Shown here: in pieces, positions 32,530 through 41,698 of the stretch
How positions within the stretch are numbered: position 1 is the stretch's first letter
Layout of the letters: each line of letters starts with the position of its first letter
Origin: Macrotis lagotis
Lineage: Eukaryota; Chordata; Mammalia; Peramelemorphia; Peramelidae
Assembly: GCF_037893015.1 (NCBI RefSeq)
Contig: NC_133658.1
Span: forward strand, 59,425,818 to 59,489,817
Reading direction: 5' to 3'
Length of the DNA stretch: 64,000 bases
The notes under the pieces: model-generated
What the model saw: only the letters and a program-made list of their open reading frames with translations
The model's database searches: none
Told to the model about the DNA's origin: nothing
Program-made: the position numbers and the translations under genes

Positions 32530-32700
32530 AGAAATCATTCAGAATTTGGATTCAGAGATGATGGCTGCAAATCTTGTTTCTATTCCTTACAAGCTATGTG
32601 ATCTTAGTCCTTGAGACATAGTGTAGAATTGAGGGGGCTACACTGAATGACTCCCATACCCTCACCTCTAAAACTATGAGCTGTTTAAATAGTCTGATGG
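32530..32700 (+). repeat. Old SINE remnant
   Basis: TTCCTTACAAGCTATGTGATC and TACCCTCACCTCTAAAACTATG follow a CORE-SINE order; poorly preserved. Confidence 0.35.
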
Positions 32701-33221
32701 TCATATGTAGGATGTATGGTCAGGAGAGCAGGAAGACCCCCCCCTTTACAAAAGTAGGGGTGATAAGAAGAGGTCTTGGCCCTTGTTGGAAGCAGAACTA
32801 GTAGAAGAAACTTTCTTGAGTTCTCAAGTCCCAAATGGGGTACAGAGGTGAGTGCAGGTCAGCTAGGAGAACACTTCCTGACAGTAGGCCCTCTCCCCAG
32901 CCAGCTCTGAGGCCACTGGCATGTTTACTCAAGGACATACAGGGAGGCCTTTCTCTGGTCCCTGGAAATCCTCCAGGGGCTGACAGAAGAAATTTGTTCA
33001 GGTGAACATCTCCCCAGTTCTTGGAAGGATACCAATCCACTTTGCCAAGATGAAAGTAAAAGAAGAAGGAAAAAAAATATGAGGTTTTCCAAACCTGTGC
33101 CTTTTTTATCAATATTTTTGTAATTTATTATTATTTTTTAATGTGGCTTAATGCTTTTAGGTCCTGATGGCGCCTGAGGACAGGTTGTGGTTTGGCCTGA
33201 AGTTTTTAAATGACGGGAAGA
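32701..33221. other. Unassigned
   Basis: A minus-strand frame at 33112-32798 has no recognisable domain. Nothing else seen. Confidence 0.35.
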
Positions 33222-33290
33222 TAATGCAACACAGCACAACAACATAACACAACACAACAACATATCAACACAATGCGCCAACACAACTGA
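33222..33290. repeat. (ACAAC)n-type degenerate tandem repeat
   Basis: About 70 bp built of ACAAC, ACACA and CATA variants, C/A-rich on the plus strand. Confidence 0.85.
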
Positions 33291-33539
33291 GGACCACCCG
33301 TGTGATGGCAGAGCAGGGCCGATTACAGTTTTCAGAGGGATCCAAGAATTCCTTTGTTTGGCTTCAGCTAACTTCTGGCTCCTTATCCTCTCTGGATTGT
33401 GCAAACCCCTTAATTTGAATGTTAAATCTTTCCTAATTCTGTTTAAGAACCTCTTCAGGATTCTTTTGTCTTCGTTATTCCCACTCCTGGAGATTATTGT
33501 CCATCAACAGATTTCATTTACCTCAGTGGGAAGACTCTT

Positions 33540-33750
33540 CTCACAGACACCAGGATGGAGAGACTCTTGGACCTGTAGTCGGGATTCTGGGATTCAAATC
33601 CTTCCTCTTCCATTTAGTAGCTGTGTGACTTTGAATAAGTCACTTCTGGTTCCCTGGAAGAGAGGAATCACTTTCCCTTTTACTTTCCTCACTTATAAAA
33701 GAAGGGAATTGGATAAAATGATGTCTAAGTTACCTCTAGATTCCAGTTTT
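33540..33750 (+). repeat. CORE-SINE leading into a minisatellite
   Basis: GGACCTGTAGTCGGGATTCTGG, TAGTAGCTGTGTGACTTTG, TTTCCTCACTTATAAAAG and ATGATGTCTAAGTTACCTC. The last segment is the SINE 3' tail that is repeated in the next feature. Confidence 0.65.
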
Positions 33751-34262
33751 CTGTGCTCTAAAGTCTTGTCTGGTTCTAATATTCCCTGTTCTAAGGCGGT
33801 CTGATATTTTATATTCTAAGGACCCTTATGGTTCTGACATTCTGTGTGCTAAGGGACTTCCTAGCTCTCACAATCTGTTTAAGAGCCCTCCCTGCTCTGA
33901 TGTTCCATGCTCTAATGGCTCTCATAGCTCTGACATTCTTTGTTCTAAGGCTTCTTTCCTCTCTGATATTCTATATTCTAAGATCCCTTCTAGGTGCTGA
34001 TATTTTGTGTTCTAAACATCCTTCCAGCTCTGACATTCCATGTTATAAGTGTCCTCTAACTCTGACAGTCTCCTTCTATGACATTCTGGGTTCTAAAGGC
34101 CCTCCCTGCTCTGATGTTCCATGTTCTAAGGGCCTTTTCTAGTTCTGACATTCCTTGTTCTAAGGTTTCTTTTTTCTTTGACATTCTGCATTCTGAGATC
34201 CTTTCCAGATCCTGATATTTTATGTTCTAAGGTCTTATTAGCTCTAATATTCCATGATTATG
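33750..34262 (+). repeat. Decayed 33-bp minisatellite, about 16 units
   Basis: A unit with core TGTTCTAAGG, a pyrimidine-rich middle and end GCTCTGACATTC recurs about 16 times; several units are exactly 33 bp, others 25-34 bp, and one is reduced to about 16 bp (near 34070). Because 33 is a multiple of three, long plus-strand frames (33358-33804, 33828-34142, 34178-34417) run through it and give repetitive leucine/serine-rich peptides. These are not evidence of a gene. The unit matches the 3' tail of old marsupial SINEs (compare 1310-1360 and 25850-25900), and a SINE tail directly precedes the array. Confidence 0.88.
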
Positions 34263-34734
34263 CAATTCAAAACCAACCCCACCTTTATTTCTGCTTCATT
34301 TGGAATACTTCAATCATTGTTCAAACCCTGATTCTTTCTATGTGCATCATGAATAAGAACTCCCAGGTTTTGGACTACATTCTGCTATTTTCTGTCTGTG
34401 CAGCCTCAGGGAAATAATTTTTGTCTTTCTGAACCTCATCAGTAAAAGAAAAATATAATTATTACATGTGTACTATTCTCCCCCTCCCTTTTACCCCAAT
34501 AAAGGTGAACGGAGATAATGTTCACAAAAAGTGATTGCTGTATAAAGGAATACAAATGCTATTGATCTAACCTTTGGGGCAAGACTCTAGCATTCTGCAG
34601 TAGAGTCAGCATAGGAAACCTAGGCTTCCATTTAGTATCCCTACCCCCAAATTGCCTTCCCAACCCAAATTCTACCATTAGGTGTTGTCTTTTATAGGCA
34701 TCTCCATATGATTATATGACCGGAGCTAAGCATC
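34263..34734. other. Unassigned
   Basis: About 470 bp; nothing recognised. Confidence 0.3.
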
Positions 34735-34860
34735 AGAGATCACTCAGTCCAACCTCTTTATTTTAAATATGAGGAAACCTGAGGTCCAGAGACAGGAAGA
34801 AATTTTTTCAAGTTTGCACAAGTAGTGGTACCAGAGTCAGTATTTAAAAATACAGCTTCT
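34735..34860 (-). repeat. MIR, antisense
   Basis: AGAGATCACTCAGTCCAACC, ATATGAGGAAACCTGAGGTCC, TACCAGAGTCAGTATTTAAA. Confidence 0.65.
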
Positions 34861-35750
34861 CCTAACAGCAATGGAATAAAATGCAAAGATTGATAGTATG
34901 AAGTATAAAAGAAAGGGAATTGAAATGGGAAGGGAAGAGAAATAAAAAAAATCACTTCAATAATTTAATACATGGTAAGCCCTAACAATAGACTGACAAA
35001 AGTTAAAATAGGTCACTTATGGAACAAAGATGTAAACCAACAGATTACAAACGCATTAGTAGTCCCAAGGTACTTAACTACAACACTTCAAGAATCCATG
35101 GTTTCAATTTCATTTCCAACATGTCAACCTCAATGTCTCAGCCTTCATGAGCTGCAAAGGCAAAAAAATTCATTACCTGATGGCCAACTGGATAGGAAGG
35201 AGTTTCCCACTACCCTGAACCTTGGGTTCCATTCACATCAAGATGAAGTGTTAGAAAAGGATTTTCATAGAGAACTCTGAGCCACTAAACAGATAAGAAG
35301 ATGTCCATTGGCTAGACAGGGATTCATAGGACAATGTAGACAAATGTTACATAGGATGGCATAGCTTACGTGGCTCAAAGGGGCTGCCATCTGTAGCCTT
35401 GGAGGGCACACCTACATCCACGAAATCATGGCTCAGTCTAGTATCAAGACCAATACCTCGTCTCAGAGTAAGCAAGTAAGTTCTGAGGCAAGCTCTTCAC
35501 TCTTCCTTAGCCTGTCCTGCCCCTGACCTCCCTACTAACCTGGATTGACTGCTCTGTCTGCGGGTCTTGTTAGGACTTAGTATAACAAATTTCCTTGGCT
35601 TTGCCAAGAAGAACTACATTGACATAGAAGTTTTCCAGAACTGACCACTGTCCTCTAGGGACTTCAAACGTGGTCAACCCATTTCACCAGAGACTAGTTG
35701 GCTAGTGCCAACCTCTGATGTGAGAGAGGGAACAGCTTGGAACCAGCAAA
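34861..35750. other. Unassigned, about 890 bp
   Basis: No repeat recognised. The plus-strand frame 34972-35280 (102 codons) has no domain. Confidence 0.35.
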
Positions 35751-35972
35751 CAAAATGAAAGGGGAGGAGAGAGAAAGAGATGAAAAGAAAAAGGATGGCA
35801 GAGACAGAGAGACAGAACAAAGACAGAAAAAAGAAGAGAAAGACAAGAGACAGAGATACAGAGAAAGGCAGAGATAGAAACAAGAGGAAGAGGGAGGAAA
35901 AGAAGGAGGATAGGTGGAGGATAAGGAGAGAGAGATAAACAAAGACAGACAGAAACAAGAAGAGAAAAAAAA
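35751..35972. repeat. Purine-rich (GAGACA/GGAA)n tract
   Basis: About 220 bp almost free of T on the plus strand, with AGACAGAGA-type motifs. Three overlapping frames on the minus strand come from its low complexity. Confidence 0.88.
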
Positions 35973-36252
35973 AGCATGTAGACATGTATACACACACCTT
36001 TTCTTTATTGCTTGTCTGTGCAAGAGCTAAGTCTTAGAGAAATTGCTAATATTTATATTAACCAAATTATACATCACTAATGCTAGTGTGGCTTCCCTGA
36101 AACTTGGTGACTCACTGGAATTTATTTTAGAAAAGATTTTTTTTAGCAGGTCTATCCTGAAGGCTTCCTAGAGGCTTCTGTCTCACTGTCCAAGAGGTAG
36201 CCAAAGGCCCTCCTTGGACAAACCTTTTGGGTTTCTTTTTAAACTCAGTTCA

Positions 36253-36345
36253 AGCTTTTTTTCTTTTTTCTTTCTTTTTTTTCTCTTTCTTTCTCTTTGC
36301 TTTCTTTCTTTACTTCTTTCTTTACTTCTTTCTTTCTTTCTGCCT
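36253..36345. repeat. (CTTT)n microsatellite
   Basis: About 90 bp of CTTT/TTCT units with a few ACTT interruptions. Confidence 0.92.
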
Positions 36346-36539
36346 GCAACTTGAGTTTCAGTCCACTAAGCAGCATGATGTTTTCTCTTTGACTTGATGG
36401 AGGAAGCATAGCAAATTTTAAACATCTATTTCAGTGGATCCCTTTTCCCACTTGAGTTCCCTATTTCATTTGATCCCTGCAAATTTTCTCCACATCTAGA
36501 CAGCCAAAACATTTGAGCAATATAACTCCCTTTAATCTG

Positions 36540-36665
36540 GACATACAATGACTCAGTAAGCATTGAACTGCCTACTGTTTATCAGACTTTGTGCTAGATC
36601 CTGGGAATATAAGACTGAAGAACAAAACAATCCCTACTCACTAGTTAGCTTACATTCTAATGGGT
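36540..36665 (-). repeat. L2 3' end, antisense
   Basis: AAGCATTGAACTGCCTACTG, TTTGTGCTAGATCCTGGGAATA, GTTAGCTTACATTCTAATGGG. Confidence 0.65.
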
Positions 36666-36826
36666 CTAGTCACCTCACCCCTTCTCAACCATAAGGATGG
36701 GATTTCCATCCCAAGATCTTAGATTTTGTTTAAGATAACTCTTCAGATACCCTCCCACTAGGTTGTAAATTTGAATGCCAGTCATTGCAAAGGGGTGCTG
36801 ATTCAATGGAGAGATAGAGTGGTTTT

Positions 36827-37066
36827 CAGGGCAGTTAGTTCAATGGATAGAGTGCCTGGCCTAGAATCAGGAGGACCTGAGTTCAAATTTGACCTCAGAT
36901 CCTTATTAGCTGTGCGACCATGGGCAAGTTACTGAACCTTGTTTGCCTCTATTTCCTCATCTCTAAAACAAACTAAAAAAGGAAATGGCAAAACCACTCC
37001 AGTATCTTTGCCAAGGAAAACTCCAAATGGGATCACAATAAGTTACACACAATTGAACAACAGTAA
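36827..37066 (+). repeat. MAR1-like CORE-SINE
   Basis: GGGCAGTTAGTTCAATGGATAG, CAGGAGGACCTGAGTTC, CTCATCTCTAAAACAAAC, AACCACTCCAGTATCTTTGCC, CAAATGGGATCACAATAAG, TTGAACAACAG. Confidence 0.85.
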
Positions 37067-37067
37067 T

Positions 37068-37330
37068 AGGTGGCTGCCATGGCAAGCGATTTGCATTCAG
37101 AGAAAGAGGACCTAAGTTTGAATTCTGATTCTGACACTTAGCCTAGAACTGAGAGAGACCTCAGAGGTCTTCTAGCCCAAAGCCCTCATAAACATCTTTG
37201 GACCTTGGTTTCCCCAGCTGCAAAATGGAGATAACAATATCTATCTCACACGGTTGTTGTGGGGATCAAATGAGTTAACATATGCAAAGTGCAATGCAAA
37301 ACTTGAAACGCCATATAAATGCAATGTCCA
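37068..37330 (+). repeat. CORE-SINE (MIR-like) with an internal antisense MIR-like scrap
   Basis: TAAGTTTGAATTCTGATTCTGACAC at the head, TTGGTTTCCCCAGCTGCAAAATGG, GGTTGTTGTGGGGATCAAATGAG and ATATGCAAAGTGCAATGC at the 3' end. A GACCTCAGAGGTCTTCTAGCC segment near 37160 reads as antisense MIR and may be a small insertion. Confidence 0.65.
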
Positions 37331-37394
37331 GTAGGTGGAATAGTGAGGAGACTGGGCTGGCTTGGGAGTATGGAGTACGGGAAGAGGAGTAAGT

Positions 37395-37530
37395 AATGTA
37401 TAATCCTCCTAGAGAGACAGAGGCCAGGTTCTGAAGGGTTTCAAATGTCAATCAAAGGAGTTTTCTTTCATCCCAGAGCCAATAGGGAACTGTTGCAGCT
37501 TCTTAAGCTAAGATATCATACTGAACACTA
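37395..37530 (-). repeat. L2 ORF2 fragment, antisense
   Basis: GGTTTCAAATGTCAATCAAAGG, CATCCCAGAGCCAATAGGGAAC, AGCTTCTTAAGCTAAGATATC. Confidence 0.65.
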
Positions 37531-37559
37531 TGATTCTCACATTTAACATTCCAGTCTGA

Positions 37560-38003
37560 CATTTTGAATGGACTGAATTCTCCACGGCTCAAATGGGCTC
37601 CCTCCAGTGGCATCTCCTCCATAAGACCTCTCCAAATCTCTCCTAGCTGCTCATGCCTTCTCCACAAATTATCTCCCCTTACTTTTTTTTTAAATTAACA
37701 TTTTTTTATCTCAATTTTTGAGTTCCAAATTCTATTCTTTCCTTCCTCCCTTCTCTACTCCTGAGACAGTAAGCAATCAGATATAGGTGGTACATATATG
37801 TAAAACATTTCCATATTAGTCATTTTTTTGTATTTGCTTTTAATGCATATCACATTGGTTTATCACTATACATGTTTTCTTTACCACTAGAATGTAATGA
37901 GGGCAAAGATGCTCATTTTTGGCAAAAATCCCAAGGAAAGTGCTGGGAGCCTAATACAGTGTAGGTGCTTTAATAATAAAAGTTTATTGACTGGTGAGAC
38001 CAC
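37560..38003 (+). repeat. L2 3' end (sense), split by L1
   Basis: 37560-37681 (GGGCTCCCTCCAGTGGCATC, CTCCAAATCTCTCCTAGCTGC) resumes at 37851 with CCACTAGAATGTAATGAGGGC, CAAGGAAAGTGCTGGGAGCC and GTAGGTGCTTTAATAATAAAAG, the L2 terminus. Confidence 0.65.
37682..37850 (-). repeat. L1 3' UTR fragment, antisense
   Basis: T-rich start, TTTGAGTTCCAAATTCTATTC, CTGAGACAGTAAGCAATCAG and AACATTTCCATATTAGTC match the complement of the marsupial L1 3' UTR. Sits inside L2. Confidence 0.75.
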
Positions 38004-38096
38004 ACTGATGTTTGAGCAATTTGACAGCAGTGTGAAGGATAGATTGAACAGGAGAATTTGGGGAGACCAATTTAGAGAGAATTATAAGAGTTGAAA
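38004..38096 (-). repeat. L2 fragment, antisense
   Basis: CAATTTGACAGCAGTGTGAAGG and GAGAATTTGGGGAGACC match the complement of L2 ORF2. Confidence 0.5.
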
Positions 38097-38097
38097 G

Positions 38098-38540
38098 GAT
38101 CCCCATTTGATAAATGATCAAAGGATATGAATAGGAAGCTTACAAAGGAAGAAACTTAAGCTATCAACAGTCATAAGACAAAAATGCTCCAAATTATTAA
38201 TAATTCAAGAAATAAAAATTTTAGGGGCGGCTAGGTGGCGTAGTGGTTAAAGCACTGGCCCTGGAGTCAGGAGTACCTGGGTTCAAATCCAGTCTCAGAC
38301 ACTTAATAATTACCTAGCTGTGTGGCCTTGGGCAAGCCACTTAACCCCATTTGCCTTGCAAAAACCTAAAAAAGAAAAAAAGAAAAAGAAATAAAAATTT
38401 TAAAGCAATTCAAAGATTTTGCAAAGATAACAAAAAAGGAAAATGTCTATTCTTGCAGAGATTACTTAGACATAATCATGCTCATGCATTGTTGGTAGAG
38501 TTACAAATTGGTTTATCCTTTTGTAGTGAAAAAATTTTTT
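38098..38540 (+). repeat. L1 ORF2 3' region (sense), with nested WSINE1
   Basis: ATAAATGATCAAAGGATATG, ATGCTCCAAATTATTAATAATTC, then after the SINE CATGCATTGTTGGTAGAGTTAC. The order fits the end of marsupial L1 ORF2. It stops at the candidate LTR; related L1 sequence follows at 39813. Confidence 0.8.
38224..38385 (+). repeat. WSINE1-like SINE with 17-bp target-site duplication
   Basis: One of the best-preserved copies: GGGGCGGCTAGGTGGCGTAG, CACTGGCCCTGGAGTCAGG, CTTAATAATTACCTAGC, TTTGCCTTGCAAAAACC. A perfect repeat AAGAAATAAAAATTTTA lies at 38207-38223 and 38386-38402. Confidence 0.97.
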
Positions 38541-39427
38541 TGCTGTGGCATAGCCAACTCCATTTTGTATTGGGTCCCCATTTTGTGAGGAAGTGTTTTG
38601 ATGTTTGTTTTTCGTAATTTGTTTTCCAATATTATCATAAGTAATTGTATTGCATTTGTTGATAAAACTCCTGTTTATGTTAATAAGCAATGAACATATG
38701 GGTCCCCCAAATAAAAAATTTTGATAAAAAAACTTGTCATTAGTTTGTTTTCAGACCCCAATAAAATCAATTGTTGAACAAATTAGGCCACTACCACCAG
38801 TCAGAACTTGGATACAATCAGCTAATGCTCATAGCTAGAGTTATAAGAAACCACCAGAGACCCTGTTCCTGGATCACACTAGGTCTGTCTGCTGCTACCC
38901 TCAAACCTGAAACTAGCAACAGCTCATTCACACAAGGGATACGCCAATTGAATGATGGAGAATTGACTTGACAGGCAGCAGCCTCACAGAGAGACAGTCT
39001 TTGACTGAGCAGAGAGAGAAACTAGTTGAGTGCCATTAGGAAAAATGCTGACCAGGAAGCCCTAGAAAATCAGATGGTTTGTTTATTGCGGATTTGATGT
39101 TTATGTTGACTTTTTGCAGTTGTTGTTAATGAGTCATTTCAATTGTGTTTTTGTGACACCATTTTGGGCTTTTCTTGGTCAAGATACTGGAGTATTTGCT
39201 GTTTTCTTCTTCAGCTCATTTTTATGGATGAGGAAATTGAGGCAGAGTTAAGTGACTTACCTAGGGTCATAAAGCTAGTAAGTGTCTGAGGCCAGATTTA
39301 AATTCAAAAGGATGAGTATTCCTGATTCCTGGCCCAGAGCTCTATGCAATTTGTCACTAGTTCTTTGTATTGTCTAATAGAAAATATAAACTGCCTGCCT
39401 TTGATTAATAAACTTCGATTGCTAGCA
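38541..39427 (+). mobile_element. Candidate solo LTR of an endogenous retrovirus, with nested MAR1
   Basis: The block starts TGCTGTGGCATAGCC and ends GATTGCTAGCA, i.e. TG...CA with TGCT/AGCA as short inverted ends. Near the 3' end, beyond a nested SINE, is TGATTAATAAACTTCGATTGC, which resembles a retroviral R-U5 with its AATAAA signal. Without the SINE the length is about 636 bp, typical for an LTR. It lies between two plus-strand L1 pieces. No clear target-site duplication was seen and no gag, pol or env sequence adjoins it, so a solo LTR or a different unknown element are both possible. Confidence 0.4.
39118..39368 (-). repeat. MAR1-like SINE, antisense
   Basis: GTTGTTGTTAATGAGTCATTTC, GTTTTTGTGACACCATTTTGG, TATGGATGAGGAAATTGAGG, AGTAAGTGTCTGAGGCCAG and GCCCAGAGCTCTATGC. 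Confidence 0.82.
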
Positions 39428-39481
39428 TTAAAAAAGTATAAATAGAGTTAATGCTTCTGTTACACTAGTTCGCATGTGTAA

Positions 39482-39800
39482 TGGTAATGTTTGTCCTTCA
39501 CTCTGGAAGATGACCATGACATCAGGGAGGCGATGCCATGACAAGCACATGGATTGGATTTGAGTGAGGGAGGGCTGTACTAAGTCAACAGCTACATTTT
39601 TCTCCTTTGGAGCCATCTGGATCCAGTGGCCAAATAGGAATTAGGACAACTGGAAATACCTTGGAGGAGACACAATCAGGGTTAAATGATATGCCCAAGG
39701 TCATACAGCTATTAAGTGTCAGTTGTCTGAGGTCACATTTGAACTCCTGTCCTCTTCACTTCAAGGTCGGTGTTCTATTAACTATGCCAGCTAGCAACCC
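39482..39800 (-). repeat. MAR1-like SINE, long form, with 12-bp target-site duplication
   Basis: Complement of the long-tail type: TGTTTGTCCTTCACTCTGG, CCATGACATCAGGGAGGCG, TTGAGTGAGGGAGGGCTG, TGCCCAAGGTCATACAGC, ending TATGCCAGCTAGCAACCC. A direct repeat TCGCATGTGTAA lies at 39470-39481 and 39801-39812. Confidence 0.9.
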
Positions 39801-39812
39801 TCGCATGTGTAA

Positions 39813-40490
39813 AGATAAATGGTGATATACACCAGACAAAATCCATCCTAAAAACAATTTGGAACTATAACTAAAAAGTCAGTAAACTGTGAATGTCTTT
39901 TGACTGCTCAATCTATATCCCCAAAGAGATCAATAAAAGAAAAGGACCTATATGTCCTTTGTACAAGTTAAAAAACTGAAAATTAATGGGGTGTCTATCT
40001 ATTGCAGAATGTCTAGACAAATTATAGCATATGAATGTAGTGGAATATTATTGTGCAATGAAAAATGATGTAATTGATAATTTTAGAAAAACTTGGGAAG
40101 ATGTGCATAAACTAATGCAGAAAAAACTAACCAGGGGAACAATTTATATTATATCATCACAACTGTAATAATTTGGGATGATTTAAGAACTCTGATCAGC
40201 ATAGCAATCAACCATGTTCCAGAGAACCAATGATTTAAAAAAATTATATACTTTCTGACAGAAAGCTGATGAATTAATATTCAGGATGCCACATGCATTT
40301 TTGCTCATGGTCAATATGAGAATTTGTTTTGCTTGACTATTCTTTGCATACTTTAAATGATTTGTCTTTCCCTACCCTACTTCTTCCTGAAGGGAAGAGG
40401 GATGGAGAAGAAGGGAAGCTGAAAGGGAATAAAAAGAGATATTTGACAATTGAGAAGAATATAATTTAAAAATAAAAATATCTTTGAAAG
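39813..40490 (+). repeat. L1 ORF2 end and 3' UTR (sense)
   Basis: AAACAATTTGGAACTATAAC, AAAAGAAAAGGACCTATATG, TGTAGTGGAATATTATTGTGC, CTAATGCAGAAAAAACTAACC, GGTCAATATGAGAATTTGTTTTGC, ending in an A-rich tail. Could continue the L1 at 38098-38540. Confidence 0.82.
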
Positions 40491-40862
40491 TCTGAAGAAC
40501 TCTGATCATTGAAATTACCAATCATGGTCAGAAGACTGATGATGAATACTGCCCATCTCCTGACTGAAGGGTGAAGAACTCAGAGTTTGAAAGGAGACTT
40601 TTTGTTTAACATGGTCAATGCGAATTGCTTTTGTATGGCTAAAACATGTTTTTCTTTCTTTTGAAACTGGAGGGAGTAGATAGGTTACAGAAGAGGGAGG
40701 TTTTTGCTTATTGAAAAAATATCTAATTTTTAAAAAAGCAACACATTTGTTATGAGGATCTTCTTTTTTCTTTTTTGTTTCATGAAGACAAGCAGGGGAT
40801 CAGAAAAAGTAGGAGGGTAAAAATAAATGTTTTTTCAAAAAAAATAATTTCTTAAAAAAAAG
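40491..40862 (+). repeat. Further L1 3' ends (sense), truncated
   Basis: 40491-40735 repeats the L1 terminal sequence (AGAACTCTGATCATTGAAAT, AGACTGATGATGAATACTGCCC, TTAACATGGTCAATGCG). 40740-40862 is another A-rich tail-like piece. Confidence 0.6.
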
Positions 40863-40868
40863 ATACCA

Positions 40869-41024
40869 GGGAGACAGCTAGGTGGCACTGTGAATAGAAC
40901 ACCAGTCCTGGAGTGGGGGAGGACCTGAGTTCAATTCTGACCTTAGACACTTAATAATTACCTAGCTGTGTGACCTTGGGCAAGTCATTTAACCCCATTG
41001 CCTTGCAAAAATTAAAAAGAGTAT
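40869..41024 (+). repeat. WSINE1-like SINE
   Basis: GGGAGACAGCTAGGTGGCAC, GACACTTAATAATTACCTAGC, GTGTGACCTTGGGCAAGTC, CCTTGCAAAAATTAAAAAG. Flanking AAAAGATACCAG and AAAAGACACCAG differ by one base. Confidence 0.92.
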
Positions 41025-41045
41025 TTTTAAAGAAAAGACACCAGA

Positions 41046-41686
41046 ATGGAGGTGATGAGAAGATAAACTAAGGTGGCTATCATATGAGCAGAAAATTCTT
41101 CAAGGTATCTGAAGACGGTGTTCTTGCATTCCCCCTTGCCAAATCATCTCCTTTCTCTCTTTTTTACATTTTAAAACTCTGTGCTTTTGTTTTCAACATC
41201 TTTCCAATGATATTCTGCTCAATTAGAAAAATTCTCCAGCTTTTCACAGACATATTTAGGCAGGGAAATAGTGGTAAAATGTTAACAACTAGTTCTCTGA
41301 AAAAAAAAAAGGCTGCACAGAACATGTTTAATTTTAATTTGTATTATCATCTTCTCCATCATTACCTGGGTGGGATTCATTATAGTTTAGTTTTTGTTAG
41401 AAGTTATGCTATAGGTGATAAATCAGGTGCTGTATAAGTTTTTAACATCTATCAGTGCCATTTCAAGAAGAGATGACATTCTTATTTGTATTATTTGGTG
41501 ATTTCCTTTTCAAACAAGTAAAGAAGTGAAGCTAGAAAATCTCAAAGATCCCTTCTGGCTTTCAATCTTCCACTTCTATAGTCTTTCACAATGTGATTAC
41601 AGAAATATTTGTAAAGGTCCTCTGTCTCTCAAAAACCTCCCTTTCAGCTCATTAGAAGATTCTCTAACACTAAGTTTGAGGCTAAT
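41046..41686. other. Unassigned, about 640 bp
   Basis: The frame at 41084-41437 (117 codons, phenylalanine-rich) has no domain I recognise. No repeat was recognised. Confidence 0.35.
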
Positions 41687-41698
41687 AATACAGCAATT

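Noticed and set aside
33358..34417. Series of long plus-strand frames
   Set aside because: They run through a 33-bp tandem repeat, whose period keeps any frame open.
35674..36023. Three overlapping minus-strand frames of about 100 codons
   Set aside because: Low-complexity translation of a purine-rich tract.
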